The notes under the pieces were generated by a model, which did no database searches, was not told the DNA's origin, and was given only the letters and a program-made list of their open reading frames with translations. From the NCBI GenBank assembly GCA_934692905.1, contig CAKUUM010000004.1:5634-69633 (forward strand): a stretch of DNA of 64,000 bases, read 5' to 3'. Shown piece by piece: positions 42,001 to 50,356 of the stretch; position 1 is the first letter of the stretch; each line of letters opens with the position of its first letter. The translations under genes were made by a program, and so were the position numbers. Origin of the DNA: an uncultured Bacteroidales bacterium. Its GTDB lineage: Bacteria; Bacteroidota; Bacteroidia; Bacteroidales; Paludibacteraceae.

Positions 42001-42281
42001 TTGTCCTCGCGCAACGTGACATTGATAACGGTGCGCTGATTGACGGATTCGGTAAGGGTGTTGTAGCCGATATAGGAGAAGCGCAGTTGCGCATCGGCAG
42101 CCGCCTCTATGACATAAGCACCATCGAAATCAGTGATGGTACCCGTGGTGGTGCCTACCACCAGCACACTAACACCTATCAGGGGTTCGCCTGCGCCGTC
42201 AGTGACCTTGCCGGTAATAGTAGCAGCATTGGCTACACAGAGGGTAGCCAATGCCAATAGTATGGTTGCTAATCGTTTCAT
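39033..42281 (-). CDS. susC: SusC-family TonB-dependent outer-membrane transporter
   Basis: Signal peptide 1-19. A carboxypeptidase-regulatory-like domain (about 20-100) contains ITGKVTDGAGEPLIGVSV. DEVVVVGYDTQRKANLTGAV marks the TonB box and plug start, and the plug carries LILVDGVEISD and VLKDAASSSIYGTRAAFGVI. A 22-strand barrel makes up the rest. 1082 residues is normal. The ATG overlaps the stop of the amidase gene by 4 nt (ATGA), so import and amidase are translationally coupled. It should import oligosaccharides or muropeptides released at the surface. Confidence 0.97.
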   Translation of the reverse strand: MKRLATILLALATLCVANAATITGKVTDGAGEPLIGVSVLVVGTTTGTITDFDGAYVIEAAADAQLRFSYIGYNTLTESVNQRTVINVTLREDNKMLDEVVVVGYDTQRKANLTGAVGSVSVEDQLEGRPIANVGTGLQGAVPGLTITQSSGRLGDTPKFRIRGAVGTLLNEGNDASQPLILVDGVEISDISMVNADDIQDISVLKDAASSSIYGTRAAFGVILITTKSGAGAQSKFTVNYSNNFSWATPTALPEVAKSYIGAEMALEARQRRTPGTTVFANACGLVWDAEDIENMKEWNRMYGSQNLGPEMVEGRDFVIKSGTPHFYRGWNAADEYIKDFSFSQQHNLSFSGTAGKTNYYMGLSYMGQGGVVKVNPDQYDRYSVNFSTDTEIKPWLHVRSKALYTRTDLETPFNYGTSNYDALYYLYRWPAIMPYGTYEGHPFRNSVTETAAANMNSNIKDYMRMSVGATFTLGIPDLTLDLDYTYNLDNQSITQRGGTVGGWDFWSGSMQLVDNWAATSRNKIDKYIYQRNYHAGNAVLRYKHTWNDAHSFNVFAGMNIEYKEVDYVNAEKRDLLDQNKAEISLATGENFIYGNHTSWAIMGFFARANYAYRNRYLVELNGRFDGSSRFPADQRWGFFPSASLGWVASEENFWDVLNPWWSFFKIRGSYGSIGNQDIGNNRFRAIMSSYNSGWIVGSTNMLTFSLPTAIADGFTWETIKTMNLGIDTRFFNDDLGVSFDLYRRINDGMVVGGTEVPSTFGATAPYENAAQLTTNGWELSLDYHHRFSNGLRLNLTANLSDALTIVTKHPRKNTSVLDGSNYEGKIYGEIWGFTTDRLFQEDDFNADGTLVDGIASQSYFEKMNGYGYKYSPGDVKYMDLDGDGEITWGDKTAANPGDWRRIGNTTPRYEYNFKIGIDWYGVDLNLLFQGVGSRQYWATGTMMIPGWNFSEGTYYAHQTDYWKPDHTDAFYPRLTETNQPGQYSAAAFNFLCQTRYLLDMSYLRLKNITLGYSLPEKALRKMHFSKFRIYFSAENVCEFDHLGDLPIDPETDTSTGDGGAMGWGRIYPFTRQLSCGLQISL

Positions 42282-45200
42282 TTGATTACTTTCTTGCCGT
42301 TAATGATGTACATGCCTGCAGGCAGGCGGCTATCGTCGGTGCCCAGGTACTGCCCCGTGACGGTGTAGATGCCCTGGCGCATGGCGGGTGTGGTGTCTGC
42401 ATTCACCTCATCAACCCCCATCGGGAAAATATCACTGCGTACAGGTACGCGTGTTGTGTAGGTGTTGTTGGTGTTAGGCAGGGCATAGACCATCAAGCGC
42501 TCATTGGAGTTGGAGACGATGTACAGGTTGCCTGCAGCATCAAAGTCCACGCCCATCGTATTGCCCTTGGTGTCCCACTCAATGATGCACTTTTCGGTGA
42601 GTGAGGGTGCACCCGTAGTCTCGTTGTAGATTACGTCCCATACCTTCACGGTACCTGCAGCGGCACCCATAGCAATCATATTGCCGTCTGCGCTGATACC
42701 CATACCGCCTTGGTGCGAACCGTCAATACCGTTGTTGGCAATATTGAAGTCTATCTCGCCCTTGGCGTTCACGTGAATGAGAGCAGGAATGGCAGCACTA
42801 CTGTTGTAGCGGTACTGGCTCATAAAGAAGCCGCCACGCTGGTCGTAAGCCAACTCACCGCTACCATTCTGCATGTGCGAACCCGTGTTGAGGTCGTTGA
42901 AGAACACTGCCGACGGCGTAGTGGTCCAAGGCAGTGCCTCTTGCTCGCCGATATTGTACTGGTTGATATTGCTATAAACGGTACCCATACTATTGTCGCG
43001 GTCGTAGGTGTAGAGCACTTCGTCCTTGCCCGTGCCGAGCACCACACAACTCATCACGGGGTTGGTGATGACCTTCGAGCCCGACTTGATTTGTCCCGTG
43101 GACTTGCTGCGCTTGCCGCTGAAGACAGGCGTGAAAGCACTATCAGGCTTGGCAGGGTTCATCACATACACACCCGCCGAGCCAAAGGACGTGCTGGGAA
43201 CAAACACATCGCCGTTGGGTGCTACCGTAGGACGTGCCAACGCAAATTGATAGTTAGATGCGGCTGCGTTTTCGCCCCACTCTACCTCACCTGTATATGC
43301 CTTGCCGCCTTGGTTGGTAACATCTGTCAGGTCGTTGCCCAATACGAACACACCCATCTCCGAGTTGCGGAACGATGGTGCCGTACCTTCGGAGCACTGA
43401 CCGCCTACCGAGTTGCTGACATACACCCGTCCGAAATACGGGCTGGACGGCGTCTTGTCCACAGCCACACCGCGTGCAGCATAGAACTGGAACACCTCGT
43501 CATCGGTGCTGACTTTGGCAGGATAAGCAATAGCGCGTGTCGAAGCCGTGATGCTGTAGTGGTCGAACACCTTGCCTGTGAACGGATTAGCCACCTTGTG
43601 TACTCCCTTGCTTAAGGCACCTATCACGTGGGTATCCACTATCTCGTTGTCTTTCTCGATGGTGATGCTCACATTGGAAGCGTCCTCGTTGAGGCGGAAA
43701 TAGAAGTTCGTGCCGTCGCAATCCAACTCACCCGCGTAGATGTTTGCTACCGGCGAAGACAACGACTGGAAGTGCTGCACACCCTCGCCGTCTGCCAGCA
43801 CGATGATATGAATGGTATAGCCGTCCACCCAAGCCATCGTACTCATATACGCTGCCTCAGCCTCGCCGAGACCTGCCTCGGGGTATTGGTTGCTAACTTC
43901 TTGTGCCTTGTCCATACCCTCGGTAACGTCATACAGACGGAAGCCGACTTTTGCCTTGCCGTCGCTCACAGGACGCGCCATATAGTAGTGCCCTGCATAG
44001 CAGAAGAAACTAACGCCCGCTATGTCGCAAACCTTGCCAAACGGGTCAATGGTCAGTTGCTTGCCGGTGTAGTCCGTACTGAATTCCCTTGTTGTCACCG
44101 TGGCTTTATCACCCTCGGCATCTGCATTATACTGAATATCACTGACGGCTTTGTCTCTGCCTAATACATATTGGCTGCACCATGCCGCACCACTGATAGC
44201 GAATGAGTTACCCCATACGTTGTCGCAATCGAACAATACTGTTGGGTTCTCCATCTTCTCGTCCCACATATAGAAAGTACCCTTGTCTGCCACCTTGCCT
44301 ATCAAGTAGTTGTCAGCACTGAAGCCTATATCGCTCAGCACCACCCCTTCGGGCATCGGCAGGGCGGTCTCGCCTGTCATATCCGTGTTGTAGCACTTCA
44401 CCACACCGCCAATCAGCATATAGCACTTGCCATTGCGGTACAGCGCACGTGTTACGCCTGCAGGGCATACTGCTTTCTCACCCACTGCCTCAAACTCATA
44501 GTTATCCAATGCCATTGCATCGCTCTCCGCACACGGATAGTCCACTGCCTGCAGACGGATGTTCTTCAGTTGCATCTTCACACCGGCTATCTCCTCTGCC
44601 TTCACGGTCACGTTGGTCTCCAAAGTGCTGTATTTAGCCTTGCTTGCCACCACGCGGTAGTCGCCAGGCTCCAAGTCATAGAACGCAAACACGCCATTGT
44701 ACCAGTCATCGGTCGTCTTCTCGGCAATCTTCGTATCGCCCTTATACAATTCCACTTTTGCACCATTCAACGGTAACCACTGGTCATCGCTGTTGGGCAC
44801 ATACACAAACTTCGGCTGGTTGAGCACATCCACCAACTCATTGCTTGACTTCACCCAACCGCTGATTGTAGCGGTCTGTGGCAACTCGCGCTTGAACCAC
44901 TTGTGGAAGTGCTGGTACATACGCAGTGCCTCCAACTTGCAATAGTCATCATTGCACAGACGGTGTGTTTCGGGCGCATAGTCATGGAAAGACCCCTCGC
45001 TCAGGAACCCTGGCACTGTCAGCGGACGCAACACGCCCAATCCCATATCGTCCCCATAGAAACTCAAGTCGCCGCGCAGGATAGGTTTCGGACTCGTCCA
45101 TACGGTCAGAGGGTTGGTTATCTGTATCTCACCGCTGCTGGCAGCCATCTGGTCGCTCTGTGCCACGGTCGGTTCGCCGGTTCTACCGTGATACAGCATC

Positions 45201-46081
45201 AGCAAATAGTTGGTCTGCGAGTTCAGCGCATTGGAGTGAATCGAGATAAAGTGGTCCACATTATTGGCATTCGCCTCCTCGGCAATCGCGCTCAGGTCAC
45301 GGTCATCACCGTTCCTCAACTCCTCCAACTCCTCTGCCGTCGCATTCGGATAGTAACTCACATCGCGGTTACCCGACTTGTTCGTCGTGCGCGACATAAT
45401 CACCGTCGCACCCGCTTTCTCCAGCATATCACGGAGTGCCAAACCCTTCACAAGGTTCGAGTTGCTCTCCCAGTAGCCTTTGGGGTTGGTCCACACCTCG
45501 GGTACAGGTATCGTCCATATACTGCGGTCGTTGGCATCATGTCCTCCGTGCCCGGGGTTGATATATATCTTTATGCCCTTCAGCCCTGCCTCTTGCTGTG
45601 CCTCGCGGCGGGCTGCCAAACGCACTGCCTGACGCTTCTTCTCGGCTGCCAGACGCACATTCTCCGCCTCCACAAACACCTGCTGCTCCACCGTACTGAG
45701 GTCACGGGTGTCGCGCCCGTCTATACTGCGGGCGATATAACGGATATGGTCTATCTCGTCATGCCCCGTATAGAACTCCTGCATACCTGCCACATGGCGG
45801 TTGTCTATCCATTTCGGCGCATTCATACGCCCCATCGACTGCACGTGCTGTCCGGCTATGTCGCACACAAACGTGCCATAACGTGCCGTAACATACACCA
45901 GGTGCTGCTCATCGGGCGACACGCTTGCCCAGAAATAACTGGCATCCTCGCCGTTAGGCGTCAGCACATAACTCTCGCCGTCACGTGTCACCACCATCTT
46001 CTGGTCCTGAATCGTAACGCTCGTTTTGGCAAAGGCAACCATCGCTGCCACCAGCCCTAAAAGAGTAAAAAATCTTCTCAT
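42278..46081 (-). CDS. Large N-acetylmuramoyl-L-alanine amidase-type surface protein
   Basis: Signal peptide 1-18. Residues 20-130 are TolB/propeller-like. An Amidase_3 zinc domain spans about 168-400: H178 in NPGHGG, E205 in WESNSNL and H282 in SIHSNA. A carboxypeptidase-regulatory/Ig-like module (about 445-525) is followed by about 700 residues of beta-rich propeller sequence, the last part clearly related to the protein at 48630-50090 (IHVNAKGEIDFNIANN; WDVIYNETTGAPSLTEKCII). The tail (YLGTDDSRLPAG, MYIINGKKVIK) is the T9SS-like signal shared with the 20617 gene. It should cleave the MurNAc-L-Ala bond outside the cell. The length is far beyond ordinary amidases. Confidence 0.85.
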   Translation of the reverse strand: MRRFFTLLGLVAAMVAFAKTSVTIQDQKMVVTRDGESYVLTPNGEDASYFWASVSPDEQHLVYVTARYGTFVCDIAGQHVQSMGRMNAPKWIDNRHVAGMQEFYTGHDEIDHIRYIARSIDGRDTRDLSTVEQQVFVEAENVRLAAEKKRQAVRLAARREAQQEAGLKGIKIYINPGHGGHDANDRSIWTIPVPEVWTNPKGYWESNSNLVKGLALRDMLEKAGATVIMSRTTNKSGNRDVSYYPNATAEELEELRNGDDRDLSAIAEEANANNVDHFISIHSNALNSQTNYLLMLYHGRTGEPTVAQSDQMAASSGEIQITNPLTVWTSPKPILRGDLSFYGDDMGLGVLRPLTVPGFLSEGSFHDYAPETHRLCNDDYCKLEALRMYQHFHKWFKRELPQTATISGWVKSSNELVDVLNQPKFVYVPNSDDQWLPLNGAKVELYKGDTKIAEKTTDDWYNGVFAFYDLEPGDYRVVASKAKYSTLETNVTVKAEEIAGVKMQLKNIRLQAVDYPCAESDAMALDNYEFEAVGEKAVCPAGVTRALYRNGKCYMLIGGVVKCYNTDMTGETALPMPEGVVLSDIGFSADNYLIGKVADKGTFYMWDEKMENPTVLFDCDNVWGNSFAISGAAWCSQYVLGRDKAVSDIQYNADAEGDKATVTTREFSTDYTGKQLTIDPFGKVCDIAGVSFFCYAGHYYMARPVSDGKAKVGFRLYDVTEGMDKAQEVSNQYPEAGLGEAEAAYMSTMAWVDGYTIHIIVLADGEGVQHFQSLSSPVANIYAGELDCDGTNFYFRLNEDASNVSITIEKDNEIVDTHVIGALSKGVHKVANPFTGKVFDHYSITASTRAIAYPAKVSTDDEVFQFYAARGVAVDKTPSSPYFGRVYVSNSVGGQCSEGTAPSFRNSEMGVFVLGNDLTDVTNQGGKAYTGEVEWGENAAASNYQFALARPTVAPNGDVFVPSTSFGSAGVYVMNPAKPDSAFTPVFSGKRSKSTGQIKSGSKVITNPVMSCVVLGTGKDEVLYTYDRDNSMGTVYSNINQYNIGEQEALPWTTTPSAVFFNDLNTGSHMQNGSGELAYDQRGGFFMSQYRYNSSAAIPALIHVNAKGEIDFNIANNGIDGSHQGGMGISADGNMIAMGAAAGTVKVWDVIYNETTGAPSLTEKCIIEWDTKGNTMGVDFDAAGNLYIVSNSNERLMVYALPNTNNTYTTRVPVRSDIFPMGVDEVNADTTPAMRQGIYTVTGQYLGTDDSRLPAGMYIINGKKVIK

Positions 46082-46116
46082 ACTGTTCGGTATTGGATTG
46101 TTAATATCTTTGTTTA

Positions 46117-48051
46117 CTATCTGTCTTTCAGCACATTACCTTGTGCGTCATACACTCTCCCCGCATGCTCTATCCTCAGCACTCCGTCCTCTATCCACTT
46201 GCGGCTTGCCCATTGGCTGTCGTCCGTGCCGATATTCTCCACCGCATCCGCTGTCGAGAACTCCACCTTGCGCACCTCGCTCCAGCAGTCGCCCGAGTTG
46301 GGTATGCGCGTCTTCACACGCCAGTAGTACGTGCCCAGCGGCAGTTGCTGCAGGTTCAGTCGCATATCTGTTGAGAAAGACGTGCCCGTCACTTCTTGCG
46401 CCATCACAATATCTGTCATCGCCTCGTCGCGTGCTATCTGCAGCACGTAACTGTCCGCTTTCGGCACAAACGCCCATTGGAATACCGTCGGCAACTTGCG
46501 CGCATCGCCGTCATTCGGGCTTACCAACGTAGTACTCACGGCTTCCGTCTTGTCCTCGCCCAATATCCGCAGCGCATACTCATTGTTGTATTTGTCCACC
46601 ACGCTCACGGCAATCCTGTAGCCGCTTTCGTTCATGCCCTCGGGCAGCGTGAATGTCTTGTCATATGTCACGCCGAGCAATGCCTCGCCCAACGAATACA
46701 CACCTACTCGGTTGCGGAAACTGTTCGCCACCGCATACACCGCAAAGTGCACATCATCGTCCGTATGTGTCCATGTCAGCGTGCGCCCGTTCTGCTGCAG
46801 GTTCTCCACCATAGCGCGCTCGCGTGCGGGTTTCCAGTTTATCGCAGGCGGCAAAGCGGGGTAATGAAACTCCTCGCCCTTGAATGCCTTGCGCAGTTTC
46901 TTGTCGTATATCCAACCCATTGTCTGGTAGAACACCGCCCCGGGTGCATTGTCCGTCACCGTGCGGTTCAACTGTGCCTGCTGTTGTATCTCGCTTAGGC
47001 TAAACGTATTGTCCTGATATTTGTATATCGCCATACTCGAATAGAAGTGCTTGCCGAAGCGGTTGCACATATCGCCCCACCATTTGCTCAATGTCTTGTA
47101 GTCCTGCCCGCCGCCTATCTTCCAGTACAACTGCGGCGACAGGTAGTCCACCGTCCCCTCTTCCAGCCATGCCACGGGGTCGCAATATATCTCCTGATAC
47201 ATATTTCCGCCCGAGATGTTGCTCGGCAGCGTGTATCCGCGCTGCTTTGCCACGGTGTAACTGGTCGTCCATATCCCGAAAGGCGACACGCCGAATGTCA
47301 CCCACGGTTTTACAGCCTGAATAGTGTCGTACACATCCTTCACCATCTTGTTCACGTTCTGCCTGCGCCAGTCGTCCACACTGATGCCGTCGGGCTTCAA
47401 TGTCCGCACGCTGGTCGAGTCCTGATTGGTCGTGCCGCCGTAGGGGTAGAAATAGTCGTCCATCAGTATGCCATCGATGTCATAGTGTGCGATAATGTCG
47501 CCCACCACGTTCTTTATCTGCTGCCTTACCTCGGGCAACGCGGGGTCAAGGATGATGTCGCTCTTGTACCATAACAACCATTCGGGGTGCGAATGTTTGT
47601 AGTTCAGTCGGGTGGTATCGTTGTTCCCCGTCCAGTCATAACTGCCTCGCGAGCCGTAGCGGTAGGGGTTTATCCAACCATGGCAACTCAACCCGCGCTT
47701 GTGGCACTCCTCTATACAAAACTGCAACGGGTCATATCCGGGGTCCACCCCGCGCCCGTGGTTGAGGTAACTCGACCACGGCTCATAACTCGACTTGTAC
47801 AGCGCGTCACATGCAGGACGGATATGGAAGAACACCGTATTCATATTCATCGATTGTATCGAATCCAGCATACGCACCAGGTCTTTCTTCTGTGCATCTA
47901 TACCTACCGTACCTGCCTTGGGCCAGTCGATATTCGCCACAGATGTCAGCCATGTCGCCCGCATCTCACGCTTCGGACTGGCAGCAAAACCAACAGGCGC
48001 AAGCACTATCATTGCACACGCCACTGACAATAAAGCCGATAATCTCTTCAT
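46117..48051 (-). CDS. GHL10/DUF187-type glycosyl-hydrolase-like protein
   Basis: I start at the ATG at 48051 (MKRLSALLSVACAMIVLAPV, signal peptide). The GHL10 domain (about 25-330) begins MRATWLTSVANIDWPKAG and includes NTVFFHIRPACDALYKS, HGRGVDPGYDPLQF, GWINPYRYG, YDIDGILMDDYFYP and FGVSPFGIW. Two Fn3-like domains follow. The tail IGTDDSQW...GRVYDAQGNVLK is of the sorting type. Members of this family are putative glycosidases of unproven substrate. Proximity to amidase, NamZ and GH20 favours peptidoglycan. It is 35 nt upstream of the amidase gene and co-transcribed from 48207-48238. Confidence 0.87.
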   Translation of the reverse strand: MKRLSALLSVACAMIVLAPVGFAASPKREMRATWLTSVANIDWPKAGTVGIDAQKKDLVRMLDSIQSMNMNTVFFHIRPACDALYKSSYEPWSSYLNHGRGVDPGYDPLQFCIEECHKRGLSCHGWINPYRYGSRGSYDWTGNNDTTRLNYKHSHPEWLLWYKSDIILDPALPEVRQQIKNVVGDIIAHYDIDGILMDDYFYPYGGTTNQDSTSVRTLKPDGISVDDWRRQNVNKMVKDVYDTIQAVKPWVTFGVSPFGIWTTSYTVAKQRGYTLPSNISGGNMYQEIYCDPVAWLEEGTVDYLSPQLYWKIGGGQDYKTLSKWWGDMCNRFGKHFYSSMAIYKYQDNTFSLSEIQQQAQLNRTVTDNAPGAVFYQTMGWIYDKKLRKAFKGEEFHYPALPPAINWKPARERAMVENLQQNGRTLTWTHTDDDVHFAVYAVANSFRNRVGVYSLGEALLGVTYDKTFTLPEGMNESGYRIAVSVVDKYNNEYALRILGEDKTEAVSTTLVSPNDGDARKLPTVFQWAFVPKADSYVLQIARDEAMTDIVMAQEVTGTSFSTDMRLNLQQLPLGTYYWRVKTRIPNSGDCWSEVRKVEFSTADAVENIGTDDSQWASRKWIEDGVLRIEHAGRVYDAQGNVLKDR

Positions 48052-48206
48052 AGTTATGTATTTTATTGTTTGTTTATTCGATGGTATCCCGCTGATTCTA
48101 TGCACATTACAAACAGACCTATCTTATATCTCGCCCCCCCCTCTGTACCTCATATCAAAATATCAAACAGTATCAAATAAACGACCCTTTATTTGATACT
48201 ACTTTG

Positions 48207-48238
48207 CAAAGGTAATGCTTTTCCGTGAATTACACAAA
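48207..48238 (-). promoter_or_regulatory. Promoter of the GHL10-amidase-SusCD transcript
   Basis: On the minus strand, TTTG, 20 nt, TACCTTTG. The transcript starts about 150 nt upstream of the GHL10 ATG and probably runs at least to susD. Confidence 0.7.
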
Positions 48239-48362
48239 ACATCCCCGTTGTTTTACGTATTTTTATCATTTTTCTTTTAATCTTTTTCTCTCCTTGTCTC
48301 AAATAGTCCTCATATCCTCCTCTTTTTATCATCGTATTTTTGTCGATTTGTCATCGTATCAA

Positions 48363-48430
48363 CATCGGGTTAAGACTATGACATTAGTATGTGGTTAGTA
48401 TGTGATTAGTATGTGATTAGTATGTGATTA
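48363..48430 (+). repeat. Tandem 12-bp repeat element (copy 1)
   Basis: CATCGGGTTAAG, a short spacer, then four units of TTAGTATGTG(A/G)T in tandem. An inverted copy lies at 56286-56342. The flanking 48239-48629 holds no gene apart from a terminator. Confidence 0.85.
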
Positions 48431-48545
48431 AGCCGACAATGTCAAAACAATACCGATAGCATTCTTCATGGATGAAGACATACGATGCTTTGGAGCCAGT
48501 GCGGCTCGCGTCGTCAGTACATATCTACAATCTCATCACCCCGCA

Positions 48546-48580
48546 ACAAAAAGATAGCCAAGCATTTCTGCTCGGCTATC
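48546..48580 (-). terminator. Rho-independent terminator after the propeller-protein gene
   Basis: The stem GATAGCC...GGCTATC continues with AGCA/TGCT around a 4-nt loop and is followed on the minus strand by TTTTTGT. It is 50 nt beyond the stop at 48630. Confidence 0.85.
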
Positions 48581-48629
48581 CTTTTCCGTCCTCAGCCAAG
48601 GACTCTGTTTGTATTTCTGTATCTCTTTC

Positions 48630-50090
48630 TTACTCTACCACTTTACCCATCATATCGTACATCACACCATCGCGAACCACGTACACTTGTCCGTTGCGAA
48701 CCACTTTCTGCACTTGCGGCATAGCCACCTCTGTGTTGTCAACGAATGTACCCGTGTTCTTCACAATCGTCTGCGACTTTTGTGCAGGCACAACGATACT
48801 ATTATCCGTAGTAGGCATTGCGTATTTGTACAGACGCTCAACGGAAGCCGAAACAACTAACAAATCGCCGGCATAATCAAAAGCGACACCGTCTATATTC
48901 GTACCCATAGCAGGAGTTTGAACGCCTTTAGTCAAAGTAGGAACACCTGTTGTAGCATCGTAGGTTACATTGAAAGTGGTCACTACTGTCTGTCCACCAA
49001 AGCCCAATACATCATGTCGGGTATCGTATGCCATCTGACCACGATACGAAGCGTTAATTTTCTCATTAAACACAAACATTGCCTTAATAGCATCATCAGC
49101 ACTGCCATTCACCGCATAGTCGATCTCGCCTTTGGCATTGATGTGGGTGAGGAGATTGTATTTATCAATTCCCCAACGATGTTGTGCCACCCACAGACCA
49201 CCGCGACCATCGGAAGCCATCGAGTTGTCCGCATGCGCCCAAACGGTACTTTGGATTATCTTCGTAGCCTTGCCGTTCTCTATCTTATAGATGGTACCAC
49301 CCGTTTCCGTATTGGCATTCTCCATCACGTACAGCACATCATTCTCATCAATGCAAATAGAGTTAGCCAATGTTATCTCTTCAATACCTGCAACCACGTT
49401 TACAGCCTCTTCATCAGAAGCCCCGAATTTCCAAACAGCAGTTGGAGCCAAATTGCGCGCAATATACACATTGTCCTTGCTGTCTACTGCCATACGGTGC
49501 ATCTCCATACGTTTTCCAATGGTTACGTTGGCAGGCAAAATACCAGCAGTATCCATATTGACACAACCTAACAGAGCATCAAATGCAAATACGCCGGCCT
49601 TTTGCGACTTGGTCCATTGCGAACCACCATCTTTTGCACCGTTTGTAGCCTGCAAAACGAGGAACACACCGAAATCTACAGACTCGGTATTGTTGATAGC
49701 CACTACATCTTGCGGCAGGTAGAATTTATAAACATCAGTCTCAGCATTTGTTACTTCCGTCAGTGCCTCAATAGCAGCACCTTTCAATTCCACAGCCCAA
49801 TTGAGGGTAACATTGGCACCGGGGATCTGCTCATCGGTCAGAGTGATTTTGTTGTCGCCTTTTTTGACATCTTTGATGGCTACTTTGCCCACTTCTGCAC
49901 CACTTTCGGCATTAGTGAACACAAGATTTGCCTCTGTAGCATCTGCCACAGCCTTGAAGGTGAACGTGTAAGACGCATTTTCCTGTGATAAACTTAGCTC
50001 GTAAGCCCATACGCGCTGTGCGCTGATGGTGTTCAGTCCTGCTGCCGCGGTCATGACCAAAGCAGCCAAAAGAAGTGAAATTTTCTTCAT
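48630..50090 (-). CDS. Secreted propeller-like protein related to the amidase C-terminal half
   Basis: Signal peptide 1-24 (ISLLLAALVMTAAAGLNTIS). An N-terminal Ig-like part (about 28-150) is followed by an NHL/propeller-like domain: MHRMAVDSKDNVYIARN, NSICIDENDVLYVMENAN, NSMASDGRGGLWVAQHRWG, THINAKGEIDYAVNG, FNVTYDATTGVPTLTKGV, VAFDYAGDLLVVSASVERLY. The second half matches the end of the 1267-aa amidase block by block. The tail QKVVRNGQVYVVRDGVMYDMMGK, split by few residues, is a surface-sorting tail. It has its own promoter and terminator. It may bind the same polymer as the amidase. Confidence 0.78.
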   Translation of the reverse strand: MKKISLLLAALVMTAAAGLNTISAQRVWAYELSLSQENASYTFTFKAVADATEANLVFTNAESGAEVGKVAIKDVKKGDNKITLTDEQIPGANVTLNWAVELKGAAIEALTEVTNAETDVYKFYLPQDVVAINNTESVDFGVFLVLQATNGAKDGGSQWTKSQKAGVFAFDALLGCVNMDTAGILPANVTIGKRMEMHRMAVDSKDNVYIARNLAPTAVWKFGASDEEAVNVVAGIEEITLANSICIDENDVLYVMENANTETGGTIYKIENGKATKIIQSTVWAHADNSMASDGRGGLWVAQHRWGIDKYNLLTHINAKGEIDYAVNGSADDAIKAMFVFNEKINASYRGQMAYDTRHDVLGFGGQTVVTTFNVTYDATTGVPTLTKGVQTPAMGTNIDGVAFDYAGDLLVVSASVERLYKYAMPTTDNSIVVPAQKSQTIVKNTGTFVDNTEVAMPQVQKVVRNGQVYVVRDGVMYDMMGKVVE

Positions 50091-50227
50091 AACATTACAG
50101 ATTTATAAGTTAATAATTGTTGCCTATGCTTATTGTCCCAATCTCCCCACTTTATCACATTTTCATAGTATCAAATAAAGGGTCGTTTATTTGAACCCGT
50201 CTTGCAGTTCTAATACCCTTGCGACGG

Positions 50228-50258
50228 CAAAGGTACTGCTTTTTGTCTATGTATGCAA
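50228..50258 (-). promoter_or_regulatory. Promoter of the propeller-protein gene
   Basis: On the minus strand, TTG, 20 nt, TACCTTTG. It is divergent from 50277-50307, with about 18 nt between the elements. The leader is about 130 nt. Confidence 0.75.
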
Positions 50259-50276
50259 GTAAATATCGCTTTTTTC

Positions 50277-50307
50277 TTGTATATTTGTTTGTTTTTGTGT
50301 AACTTTG
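50277..50307 (+). promoter_or_regulatory. Promoter of the GH20 gene
   Basis: TTG (50277-50279), 20 nt, TAACTTTG (50300-50307). The ATG follows at 50357. Confidence 0.75.
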
Positions 50308-50356
50308 CGGCGTTTTCATAACGTAAATTACTATCAACAAAAGCAACCGTATCACC

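Noticed and set aside
44903..46060. A 385-codon plus-strand ORF opposite the amidase gene
   Set aside because: It mirrors the amidase coding sequence and has no domain or plausible start context.
48363..48430. CRISPR array
   Set aside because: The units are only 12 bp, directly abutting without spacers, and no cas gene is present.
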